From assembly GCA_947632515.1 (NCBI GenBank), contig CANRPO010000027.1, positions 1 to 42,587 of the forward strand: a stretch of 42,587 nt of DNA. The letters are read 5' to 3'. Each line of letters starts with the position of its first letter. Positions within the stretch are counted from its first letter, which is position 1. Position numbers and translations under genes: made by a program. Source of the DNA: an uncultured Lachnospiraceae bacterium. Its GTDB lineage: Bacteria > Bacillota > Clostridia > Lachnospirales > Lachnospiraceae. Positions 17,168 through 24,714 of this stretch are shown piece by piece. The notes beneath the pieces were generated by a model that saw nothing but the letters and a program-made list of their open reading frames with translations, searched no databases and was not told the DNA's origin.

Positions 17168-18535
17168 ATGAGAAAAGCGCAGAAACAGGAAATACTTGGA
17201 CAAATAGACAGTCTTCATCAGATCCATGAAGAAATCAGAAAAGCCTTGGAACAGAAAAACTTTGCATTGGCGCAGGATATGCTAAGCGAGACGCAGGGGG
17301 CCGCTATATCTATCGGGGAAACGATCGAAAAGATCGAAGGGGAAGGGCATGTGACCGTTTCCGGTATCGAAGAGTATTGCGAGCTTTTATTCCGTGTCTA
17401 TGAAGACATCGGCAAAAATGATCTGAACGCAAACAAAGCATACAAGACGCTGCGCAGACAGCTCATAAAAATAGAGAACAGCATAAGAAACGACGTATCT
17501 ATCAGGAAAGAGGTCGTATTTTTTCCGTATAAGGCATCCATGTGGGACAGCCTGGAGAGCATTTATCTTGCGGCAAAGGCTGATCCAAACTGTGATGCCT
17601 ACTGTGTGCCCATTCCGTATTACACGAGAAATTCGGACCGCAGCCTTGGAGAAATGCATTACGAGGGAAACGAATATCCAAAAAACATTGAGATCACGAA
17701 CTGGCAGGAATACGATCCGGCGCAGCATAAGCCCGATGCGATCTATATCCACAATGCCTATGATGACTGGAATCTTGTCACAAGCGTGCATCCCGATTTC
17801 TATTCCGGGAAACTGAAAAAGTATACAGAGCAGCTTGTCTATGTCCCATATTTTGTCCTTGATGAGATCGAGCCGGATAATGAGCGGGCGATCGAAGGTA
17901 TGAAACATTTTTGTTTTATGCCGGGGATCATCAACGCGGATAAAGTGATCGTGCAGTCCGAAAATATGAGACAGATCTACATCAGCGAATTTTTAAAGGA
18001 GGCAAGGGAATGCGGACTGACAGGAAAGCATTTGGACAGGACATATCTGGAACAGAAATTTTTGGGGCTTGGCTCGCCGAAGTTTGACAAGATAGCCTCT
18101 ACCTCAAAAGAAGATCTAAGCATTCCCGGGGAATGGCTGCAGGTGATCGAAAAGCCTGATAAAAGCTGGAAAAAGATCATTTTATATAACACCGGGATTA
18201 CGGCGCTGCTCGCCCACGACGAAAAGTGGGTGGACAAGATCGAAAATGTGTTGAAAACCTTCAGGGAGAATCAGGAGGAGGTGGCGCTTTTGTGGCGGCC
18301 GCATCCATTGATCGAGAGCACGATGGAGTCCATGCGTCCGAGCGTGTTGGCAAAATACAGGATGTTAAAGGAAAACTATATTGCGGAAGGATGGGGAATT
18401 TACGACGAGACAGCCGATCTGGACAGGGCGGTGGCACTGAGCGACGCGTATTACGGTGACGGCAGTTCTGTGGTGCAGCTGTATCGGCAGACCGGAAAAC
18501 CGGTCATGATACAGAACGTGGAAATTATTGTATGA
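17168..18535 (+). CDS. CDP-glycerol glycerophosphotransferase-like protein
   Basis: A 455-residue protein. Residues 1-115 form a helical domain (MRKAQKQEILGQIDSLHQIH), after which a GT-B-like region begins at VVFFPYKASMWDSLESIYLA. The C-terminal half has WRPHPL and the late GDGSSVVQLYRQTGKPV motif, which match the CDP-glycerol glycerophosphotransferase family (nucleotide-binding His and the conserved D-G-SS). Such enzymes add polyol-phosphate to wall or capsule polymers. ATG 17168 has AAGGTG upstream; GTG 17159 is an alternative. It is the first gene of the AT-rich island, so a role in building or priming the surface glycan is likely but not shown. Confidence 0.75.
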   Translation: MRKAQKQEILGQIDSLHQIHEEIRKALEQKNFALAQDMLSETQGAAISIGETIEKIEGEGHVTVSGIEEYCELLFRVYEDIGKNDLNANKAYKTLRRQLIKIENSIRNDVSIRKEVVFFPYKASMWDSLESIYLAAKADPNCDAYCVPIPYYTRNSDRSLGEMHYEGNEYPKNIEITNWQEYDPAQHKPDAIYIHNAYDDWNLVTSVHPDFYSGKLKKYTEQLVYVPYFVLDEIEPDNERAIEGMKHFCFMPGIINADKVIVQSENMRQIYISEFLKEARECGLTGKHLDRTYLEQKFLGLGSPKFDKIASTSKEDLSIPGEWLQVIEKPDKSWKKIILYNTGITALLAHDEKWVDKIENVLKTFRENQEEVALLWRPHPLIESTMESMRPSVLAKYRMLKENYIAEGWGIYDETADLDRAVALSDAYYGDGSSVVQLYRQTGKPVMIQNVEIIV

Positions 18536-18642
18536 GCATAAGACTATGCAGGGATGGCGGGCGGCCGATAGGCAGATACAATGAGTTATTTCAGCCCGGT
18601 TCTTTAATCTTGGGATTTATAGAAAAGGTAATAGATTTATAA
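18532..18642 (+). other. Short overlapping open frame, possibly a broken gene start
   Basis: ATG 18532 overlaps the stop of the preceding gene in an ATGA arrangement and opens 36 codons (MSIRLCRDGGRPIGRYNELF and on to KVIDL). The overlap suggests coupled translation. No family is recognisable. It may be the start of a deleted gene or a leader before the kinase gene, which lacks an ATG. Confidence 0.3.
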
Positions 18643-18680
18643 AAAAGGCCGATATAAAATATAGGGTCGTCAAAAGGATC

Positions 18681-21089
18681 TTGGAAGGAAATAGGAAAAA
18701 TAAATATACGAAAATAAGGGTGAATGGAGAAGTGATAAGACTGGGGACCAAGGCTGAGACTTTGGATAGGATATATGGGAAATTAAATACAGCAAAAATC
18801 CTTCCGCAGTTTACATTTACTGTGTCAGAGTGGAAACAGGAAAAAGATGCCATTGTCCGCAGATTTTCAGAATTAGAGTGGAATGCAAATGTGATCGTCC
18901 GTAGTAGTTGTCAAAATGAAGACACACCCGATGCCTCCATGGCGGGAAAGTTTGAATCCGTAGCGGATGTGCGAGGAATGCAGGCATTCGAAACAGCAGT
19001 GGAGAGAGTGGCAGTTTCTTATGGAGGCGTCAATGACGAAGATCAAGTGCTGGTTCAGCCGATGCTCAAAGATGTAAAACTGAGTGGGGTGGCGTTTACC
19101 TTAGATCCCAGTACACTTGGGAATTATTATATTATAAATTATGACGAGACGGGACAAACGTCAGCAGTTACGTCAGGGACGGGTAAGAACAGTTGTCTCT
19201 ATTATCATTTTAAGGAAGCGTCGGAAGAACTGGCGCCAATAAAATTAAGACCGATTCTGGCAACATTAAAAGAGTTGGAAGTCTATTTTGGGCAGGACAA
19301 CTTGGATGTGGAGTTTGCGGTTACAGAGGATGGGACGGTTTATACGTTGCAGGTGCGTACTCTATGTATATCGCAGAAACGTATTGACAGAAACCGTCAG
19401 GCGGAAGAAATTGCCCGCATCGTAAGTAAGATCAAGCAAGAAAATCGCCCCAAACCGTTCCTGTGTGGACAAAAGACCATATATAGTGTTATGACAGACT
19501 GGAATCCAGCGGAGATGATCGGCATTCGCCCCAAACCGTTGGCATTGTCACTTTACAGAGAAATTATTACAGACAGCGTATGGGCGTATCAAAGGGATAA
19601 TTACGGATATCGGAATTTGAGGAGTTTCCCGCTGATGCTTGATTTTTGTGGATTGCCCTATATCGATGTGCGTGTCAGTTTCAATTCGTTTGTGCCAGCA
19701 GGATTAAATGAAGAGATCAGTGAAAAGTTAGTGGACTATTATATCAGTCGTTTGGTGCAGAATCCGCAAAAGCACGATAAAGCAGAATTTGAGATCGTAT
19801 TTTCGTGTTATACATTAGATATGCCGGAGCGAATACAGATCTTAAAGCGATATAATTTTTCAGATAATGAGATCAATCAGATCGTTGATGCACTCAGAGA
19901 TGTGACAAATCGCATTATTGATTATAAAAATGGATTATGGCGCAAGGACTACCGCAAGATCGAGATATTGAATCAGCGATACCGGAAAGTCATGGAAAGC
20001 GATATGAGTGATCTTGAAAAGGTTTATTGGCTGTTGGAGGACTGTAAGCGATATGGAACCCTTCCTTTTGCAGGGCTTGCGAGGGCCGCATTTATCGCGG
20101 TACAGATATTGAAATCCTTTGTCGCGTGCGGAATTCTGAGCAGTAGAGATTACGAGGCTTTTATGGGTGAGGTGGATACAGTAAGTTCTACTATGAACAG
20201 AGACAGGAGCGAACTTTCAACAGCCGCTTTTTTGAAAAAGTATGGACACTTGAGACCAGGAACATATGATATCACTTCCCTGCGGTATGACGAAGCGCCG
20301 GAACTGTATTTTGATTATTTACAGGACGAAGATAAACAAGGACATAGAGTGAACCTGGCGGATCAGAAGATAGGAGAACGTAGGGAATTTCGGTTGTCCT
20401 TAGAACAGTTGAGACAATTAAGAGACTCCTTACAGAAAAACGGTCTGACAAATGATGTGCTTGATATCATGGATTTTATGAGGAGTGTCATTAGAGGACG
20501 GGAGTATGGAAAATTCATCTTTACCAGAAATTTAAGCATGGCGATCCAGATAATCAGCCACATGGGAGATGTAACGGGGATATCGAGAGAGGAATGCAGT
20601 TATATTGATATCAGAACGATTTATGATCTGTATGCATCTACTGGAGAAATCAGAGAAAAGTTTCTATCCTCTATAAAGGCAGGAAAGAAAAAGTATGAGA
20701 TGACCAAGACAATTACCCTTCCGCCGATTATTCTCGGCGAGCAGGATGCAGAAAGCTTTTTCTATCCGGATTCCGAACCGAATTTTATCACTTCACAAAA
20801 GGTGAGCGGTGAAATCAAGGTAGTTGAACCAATCAGCGATGGAAAAGATATATCGGACAAAATTGTTATGGTTGAGAGCGCTGATCCAGGATATGATTGG
20901 ATTTTTGCACATGGTATTAAGGGGTTTATCACAATGTACGGCGGCGCAAACTCTCATATGGCGATCCGTGCAGGAGAATTAGGAATTCCGGCAGCGATCG
21001 GAGTTGGAGCAAAGCGGTTTGAGGAATATAAAACGGCAAAAATTATAGAGATTGATTCATTATCGAAAGTCATTAGGATATTAAAATAA
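18681..21089 (+). CDS. PEP-synthase-like kinase, probable L-glutamine kinase (Cj1418-like)
   Basis: An 802-residue protein of the PEP synthase / pyruvate phosphate dikinase group. The N-terminal ATP-grasp domain (about 20-240) has VIVRSSCQNEDTPDASMAGK and LDVEFAVTEDGTVYTLQVR. A long middle domain follows (about 260-680), then a C-terminal phospho-histidine domain with GGANSHMAIRAGELGIPAA, His about 759. In Campylobacter, Cj1418 has this build and makes L-glutamine phosphate, the first step of phosphoramidate synthesis. The neighbours here match the later steps, so I infer the same substrate. No ATG start exists: TTG 18681 with AAAGG is the best choice, and the frame is open back to 18585. Alternatives are a rifampin-phosphotransferase-like or other PEP-utilising enzyme. 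Confidence 0.8.
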   Translation: MEGNRKNKYTKIRVNGEVIRLGTKAETLDRIYGKLNTAKILPQFTFTVSEWKQEKDAIVRRFSELEWNANVIVRSSCQNEDTPDASMAGKFESVADVRGMQAFETAVERVAVSYGGVNDEDQVLVQPMLKDVKLSGVAFTLDPSTLGNYYIINYDETGQTSAVTSGTGKNSCLYYHFKEASEELAPIKLRPILATLKELEVYFGQDNLDVEFAVTEDGTVYTLQVRTLCISQKRIDRNRQAEEIARIVSKIKQENRPKPFLCGQKTIYSVMTDWNPAEMIGIRPKPLALSLYREIITDSVWAYQRDNYGYRNLRSFPLMLDFCGLPYIDVRVSFNSFVPAGLNEEISEKLVDYYISRLVQNPQKHDKAEFEIVFSCYTLDMPERIQILKRYNFSDNEINQIVDALRDVTNRIIDYKNGLWRKDYRKIEILNQRYRKVMESDMSDLEKVYWLLEDCKRYGTLPFAGLARAAFIAVQILKSFVACGILSSRDYEAFMGEVDTVSSTMNRDRSELSTAAFLKKYGHLRPGTYDITSLRYDEAPELYFDYLQDEDKQGHRVNLADQKIGERREFRLSLEQLRQLRDSLQKNGLTNDVLDIMDFMRSVIRGREYGKFIFTRNLSMAIQIISHMGDVTGISREECSYIDIRTIYDLYASTGEIREKFLSSIKAGKKKYEMTKTITLPPIILGEQDAESFFYPDSEPNFITSQKVSGEIKVVEPISDGKDISDKIVMVESADPGYDWIFAHGIKGFITMYGGANSHMAIRAGELGIPAAIGVGAKRFEEYKTAKIIEIDSLSKVIRILK

Positions 21090-21105
21090 AAGGATGGTAA
21101 GCTAA

Positions 21106-21879
21106 ATGAAACATGGAGATTTTACGAAGTTAGCAAAGTTTTATGTGAATAGGCCGGGATATTCGACAGTATTGCTCAGATGTTTGAAAAACCATGTTTT
21201 CAACAGTGTCGGAGAAGGCGCGGTTGCGGATATCGGTGCAGGGACCGGTAAACTCACGGAGAATTTGGCGGATATCGGTTTGCATGGTTTTGCCGTTGAG
21301 CCTAATGCTGAAATGCGAAAAAGGGGGGGGGAGATTTTCCGAAACAGAAACGAGTTTGTATGGCAGGAGGGAAGTGCTGAACAGACCAATTTAAGTGAAA
21401 ACAGTGTTCATTGGGCTATGATGGGGTCTTCTTTTCACTGGGCAGACAGTAAACAAGCCGTACGAGAATTCTATCGAATTCTTGTACCGGGAGGTTTTTT
21501 TACAGCCATTTGGAATCCCCGTGATATTGCAAGCAGTGAGCTGCATAAACGAATTGAAGAAGCGGTTTACGCCGAAATTCCAAACATGAAACGTGTTTCG
21601 TCAGGGAATTCGGTCACCACGGAAGAAATGAAAGATAAATTGTTTGATGGTGGATACTTCAAAGATATTCTGTTTATGGAAACACCGCATACGGAACTGA
21701 TGTCAAAAGAGCGATATATGAACACATGGAAGTCAGTCAATGATATTCAAGTGCAGGCAGGACCGGAACGGTTTCAAAAAATTCTTGATAGAATCAGCGC
21801 AATTATTGAGGATTTGGATGAAATAGAAGTTCCATACCGTTCTAGAGCGTGGACGGTACAGAGCACAAAGAAACGGTAA
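21106..21879 (+). CDS. SAM-dependent methyltransferase with in-frame G9 (Cj1419/Cj1420-like)
   Basis: A 257-residue class I methyltransferase. SAM motif I is ADIGAGTGKL (41-50), the acidic ribose-binding residue is in FAVEPNAEM, and the post-motif SSFHWADSKQAVREFYRILVPGG is typical of this group. The codons for residues 73-76 contain nine G in a row, so gain or loss of one G would truncate the protein near its first third. In the present sequence the frame is open. It probably O-methylates the phosphoramidate or an intermediate, in line with the neighbours. The next gene is a paralogue. AAGGATGG precedes the ATG. Confidence 0.85.
   Translation: MKHGDFTKLAKFYVNRPGYSTVLLRCLKNHVFNSVGEGAVADIGAGTGKLTENLADIGLHGFAVEPNAEMRKRGGEIFRNRNEFVWQEGSAEQTNLSENSVHWAMMGSSFHWADSKQAVREFYRILVPGGFFTAIWNPRDIASSELHKRIEEAVYAEIPNMKRVSSGNSVTTEEMKDKLFDGGYFKDILFMETPHTELMSKERYMNTWKSVNDIQVQAGPERFQKILDRISAIIEDLDEIEVPYRSRAWTVQSTKKR
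21323..21331 (+). repeat. G9 tract inside the methyltransferase gene
   Basis: Nine G encode the end of Arg73, Gly74, Gly75 and the start of Glu76. With nine G the gene is ON; eight or ten would shift the frame. It is a candidate slipped-strand phase-variation site. Confidence 0.88.
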
Positions 21880-21950
21880 AGTGTTTTTAAAACTTCTCTG
21901 GAGTTTCCTGTTTACTTGATATATCCAATAAATAGGAAGGAAAGTGAAGA

Positions 21951-22700
21951 ATGAAAACTGAGTGGGACTACACAGATCTGGCGGAGGCATATTTAAAGAG
22001 ACCTGATTATGCAGGCAGTGCAATCGATGAGATGCTGAAATTAGCAAATGTGAAGAGTGGCGACAGAGTGTGCGATGTCGGAGCCGGAGCTGCTCATCTA
22101 ACCCGTATTCTGGCGCAAAAAGGCTATGTGGTAAACGCAGTGGAACCTAACGATGCTATGAGAGACAACGGCATTAAGAGAACAAAGGAATTTGAAAATG
22201 TTATATGGTCGGAAGGGGTGGGGGAAAATACAGGGATGGAAACAGGTGTTTTTTCACTTGTGACCTTTGGCTCTTCGTTTAATGTATGTGACAGATCACT
22301 GGCGCTTAAGGAAACAAAGCGTATCTTGAAGAAGGATGGTTGGTTTGCGTGTATGTGGAATCACAGGGATTTGGATGACCCACTGCAATTTAGGATCGAA
22401 CGGATTTTTATAGAGAACATAGAAGGATATGATTATGGGACAAGGCGACAGGATCAGACAGAAATCATCAATGAGTCAGGACTGTTTCAAAAGGTGCACT
22501 ATGTAGAAGGAACGGTTAAGCACAGGATATTGGCACAGGATTTTATTGAAGGCTGGAAATCACATGGGACCGTATATAGGCAATCGGCAGACAAGTTTGA
22601 TTTGTTGAATGCTCAAATCAGAGAAGTCGTAGAGGAACTGGGCAGCCAATATATTGAAGTCCCATATACAACCAGGATATGGATGGCACAGGCAAAATAG
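21951..22700 (+). CDS. SAM-dependent methyltransferase, paralogue (Cj1419/Cj1420-like)
   Basis: A 249-residue class I methyltransferase related to the one just upstream. SAM motif I is CDVGAGAAHL (41-50), followed by VNAVEPNDAMRDNG. TFGSSFNVCDRSLALKETKR matches the SSFHWADSKQAVREF stretch of its neighbour, and both end in EVPYRSRAW / EVPYTTRIW. It lacks the G tract. AGGAAGG precedes the ATG. Two consecutive small methyltransferases are also found in the Campylobacter phosphoramidate locus. Confidence 0.85.
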   Translation: MKTEWDYTDLAEAYLKRPDYAGSAIDEMLKLANVKSGDRVCDVGAGAAHLTRILAQKGYVVNAVEPNDAMRDNGIKRTKEFENVIWSEGVGENTGMETGVFSLVTFGSSFNVCDRSLALKETKRILKKDGWFACMWNHRDLDDPLQFRIERIFIENIEGYDYGTRRQDQTEIINESGLFQKVHYVEGTVKHRILAQDFIEGWKSHGTVYRQSADKFDLLNAQIREVVEELGSQYIEVPYTTRIWMAQAK

Positions 22701-22716
22701 GAAAGTTGAGATTGTG

Positions 22717-23325
22717 ATGAGAAGTTTTGTCAGACCGGTAATATATACGCAGAGAGTGGAGACGATCGAAAGCTATCAGGAACGTCGTGACTGCGCCGAT
22801 CAGAATATTCCTAAGTTTATACAGGCGTGTGGATATTTACCCATACCTGTCCCGAATGTCATAGATCGTTTAGAGTACTATTTGGACTGTATAGAACCCG
22901 CCGGAATCATGTTGACAGGAGGGAACAGCCTTGTTAGATATGAGGGAACGGCTCCAGAGCGCGATAAAACAGATCTCACGCTGATCTGCTTGGCACAGGA
23001 AAGAAATATTCCGTTATATGGATTCTGTAGAGGTATGCAGTCGATCCTAGATTATTTCAACTGTGAATTGCAGACGGTGGAGGGACATGTGGCAGTTCGA
23101 CATATAGTGGATGGACAGTGGGGCAGTATGGAGGTGAACAGTTATCACAATCAGGCATGTTTCCGCGTTAAGGAACCCTTGCAGGTGATGGCGGTTAGTC
23201 AAGATGGGGTAATAGAGGCAGTTGCATGTGATGAAAAAAGAATTGTTGCAACAATGTGGCATCCTGAAAGGGAAAAATATTTTGCTAAGTCCGATATAGA
23301 ACGAGCGCAAAGATTATTTGGCTAA
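22717..23325 (+). CDS. Class I amidotransferase, probable gamma-glutamyl-CDP-amidate hydrolase (Cj1417-like)
   Basis: A 202-residue hydrolase of the gamma-glutamyl-GABA hydrolase (C26) group. The nucleophile is Cys104 in GFCRGMQ, and the other triad residues are His182 and Glu184 in MWHPERE. In the Campylobacter route this enzyme removes glutamate from gamma-glutamyl-CDP-amidate, leaving cytidine diphosphoramidate. Length and position next to the nucleotidyltransferase agree. ATG 22717 gives MRSFVRPVIYTQRVET; the open frame continues upstream into the end of the methyltransferase, but that is not needed. Generic glutamine or gamma-glutamyl hydrolysis is the alternative. Confidence 0.82.
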   Translation: MRSFVRPVIYTQRVETIESYQERRDCADQNIPKFIQACGYLPIPVPNVIDRLEYYLDCIEPAGIMLTGGNSLVRYEGTAPERDKTDLTLICLAQERNIPLYGFCRGMQSILDYFNCELQTVEGHVAVRHIVDGQWGSMEVNSYHNQACFRVKEPLQVMAVSQDGVIEAVACDEKRIVATMWHPEREKYFAKSDIERAQRLFG

Positions 23326-23353
23326 ATGCTTAATGAATATAGGATGGGTGAAG

Positions 23354-24133
23354 ATGAAAACAATTATTTTGGCAGCAGGACAAGGAACGAGATTAAGACC
23401 GCTAACGGATGATCGGCCTAAATGTATGGTGGAGGTGAACGGTAAGAGTATTATTGACCGCCAGTTGGACACGATGCGCAAATGCGGCATCGCTGAAGAT
23501 ACGATTACGATTATTGCAGGATATCGCGGTGATGTGCTACAGGAAAAATTCCGAGGAAGTAAAGTGGATGTTGTCATCAATCAGAACTATGAAATAACGA
23601 ATATGGTTTGTTCGCTGATGTGTGCGAGAAACCTGATGGAAATAGAGGACGATATTATCATCTCATATGGTGATATTATTTATGATGAGCAGGTGTTTAG
23701 AAAAATTCTGGAGTCTGAGGATGATATGTCAGTCGTTGTAGACGATGGGTGGTATGAGTACTGGTCAGAGCGGTGTGAAGATCCGTTAGATGATGCGGAG
23801 ACATTGCTGTTTGATGAGTCAGATTATCTTACGGAAATAGGGCAGAAAACTAATGATCTCAGCAAAGTGCAGTCGCAATATATTGGTCTGATGCGTTTTA
23901 AGGGTGATGGATTGAGGCAAATGTTAGCCTTGAGCGCGGAGGCCAAGAGAAGAAGTGATAACGGTGAGATGCTTTGGCGGACAACGAGAAATTATGCAAA
24001 GATGTATATGACGGATCTGCTGCAGGGATTGATTGATGAAGGGAGTAAGTTGCGAGCAGTCCATATACAGCGGGGTTGGTTTGAAATCGACGATCGCGAT
24101 GATCTGAAGGTTGTGGAGTCAAAATTGAAGTAA
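23354..24133 (+). CDS. Sugar-type nucleotidyltransferase, probable CTP:phosphoglutamine cytidylyltransferase (Cj1416-like)
   Basis: A 259-residue NTP-transferase. The N-terminal signature is LAAGQGTRLRPLTDDRPKCM (about 6-25), followed by VEVNGKSIIDRQLDTMRKCG. ISYGDIIYDEQVF carries the metal-binding Asp. In isolation it looks like a sugar-phosphate or choline-phosphate nucleotidyltransferase; the neighbours favour the Cj1416 role, transferring CMP from CTP to L-glutamine phosphate. ATG 23354 is chosen because it gives the family N-terminus; the frame opens earlier at 23318. Confidence 0.82.
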   Translation: MKTIILAAGQGTRLRPLTDDRPKCMVEVNGKSIIDRQLDTMRKCGIAEDTITIIAGYRGDVLQEKFRGSKVDVVINQNYEITNMVCSLMCARNLMEIEDDIIISYGDIIYDEQVFRKILESEDDMSVVVDDGWYEYWSERCEDPLDDAETLLFDESDYLTEIGQKTNDLSKVQSQYIGLMRFKGDGLRQMLALSAEAKRRSDNGEMLWRTTRNYAKMYMTDLLQGLIDEGSKLRAVHIQRGWFEIDDRDDLKVVESKLK

Positions 24134-24149
24134 AGGATCTATTAACGCA

Positions 24150-24659
24150 ATGGGAACGGTATACTGGATCACCGGACTTTCCGGGGCAGGAAAAACGACA
24201 ATCGGGAAACTGCTTTATGAAAAAATAAAAGAAAAAAATCCGAATACGGTGTTTCTTGATGGTGATGTACTGCGCAAAGTATTTGGAGATGATCTGGGCT
24301 ATACTGAAACGGATCGCAGAAAATGTGCTATGCGGTATTCCAGATTATGCGCAATGCTGCAGGAACAGGATATGAATGTGATCTGCTGTACGATTTCAAT
24401 GTTTGACAGCGTACGGGAGTGGAATCGGAAGAATATTTATGATTATAAAGAAATCTATATAAAAGTTTCTATGGACACGCTCAAGGAGCGAAATCAAAAA
24501 GGAATTTATAGCGAATTAGAAGAAGGAAAACAAATAGAGATCGTAGGCATGAATATAGATTTTGAAGAACCTAAACATCCGGATCTGATATTGCAGAATG
24601 ATGGTGGAAAAACGCCGGAAGAACAGGCAGAGGAAATATTGCGGCTATACGGCAAGTAA
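24150..24659 (+). CDS. APS-kinase-like kinase, probable cytidine diphosphoramidate kinase (Cj1415-like)
   Basis: A 169-residue CysC-family kinase. The P-loop GLSGAGKTT is at residues 9-17, DGDVLRKVFGDDLGYTETDR matches the APS-kinase substrate loop, and IYIKVSMDTLKERNQKGIY matches the later conserved block. True APS kinases add a 3'-phosphate to adenylyl sulfate. In Campylobacter the equivalent Cj1415 adds it to cytidine diphosphoramidate. There is no ATP sulfurylase or other sulfate gene nearby, which favours the phosphoramidate role. It starts 16 nt after the nucleotidyltransferase. Confidence 0.83.
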   Translation: MGTVYWITGLSGAGKTTIGKLLYEKIKEKNPNTVFLDGDVLRKVFGDDLGYTETDRRKCAMRYSRLCAMLQEQDMNVICCTISMFDSVREWNRKNIYDYKEIYIKVSMDTLKERNQKGIYSELEEGKQIEIVGMNIDFEEPKHPDLILQNDGGKTPEEQAEEILRLYGK

Positions 24660-24714
24660 AATCATTTGAAGGAAGATGGAATTGAGATGTTTATAAGGAG
24701 ACAGGGAGGTCGCT

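Noticed and set aside
16950..17170. Insertion sequence or integrase site at the composition boundary
   Set aside because: No transposase frame, terminal inverted repeats or target duplication could be seen.
24150..24659. Kinase as a true APS kinase for sulfate assimilation
   Set aside because: No ATP sulfurylase, PAPS reductase or sulfate transporter nearby, while all neighbours fit the phosphoramidate route. It remains a formal alternative.
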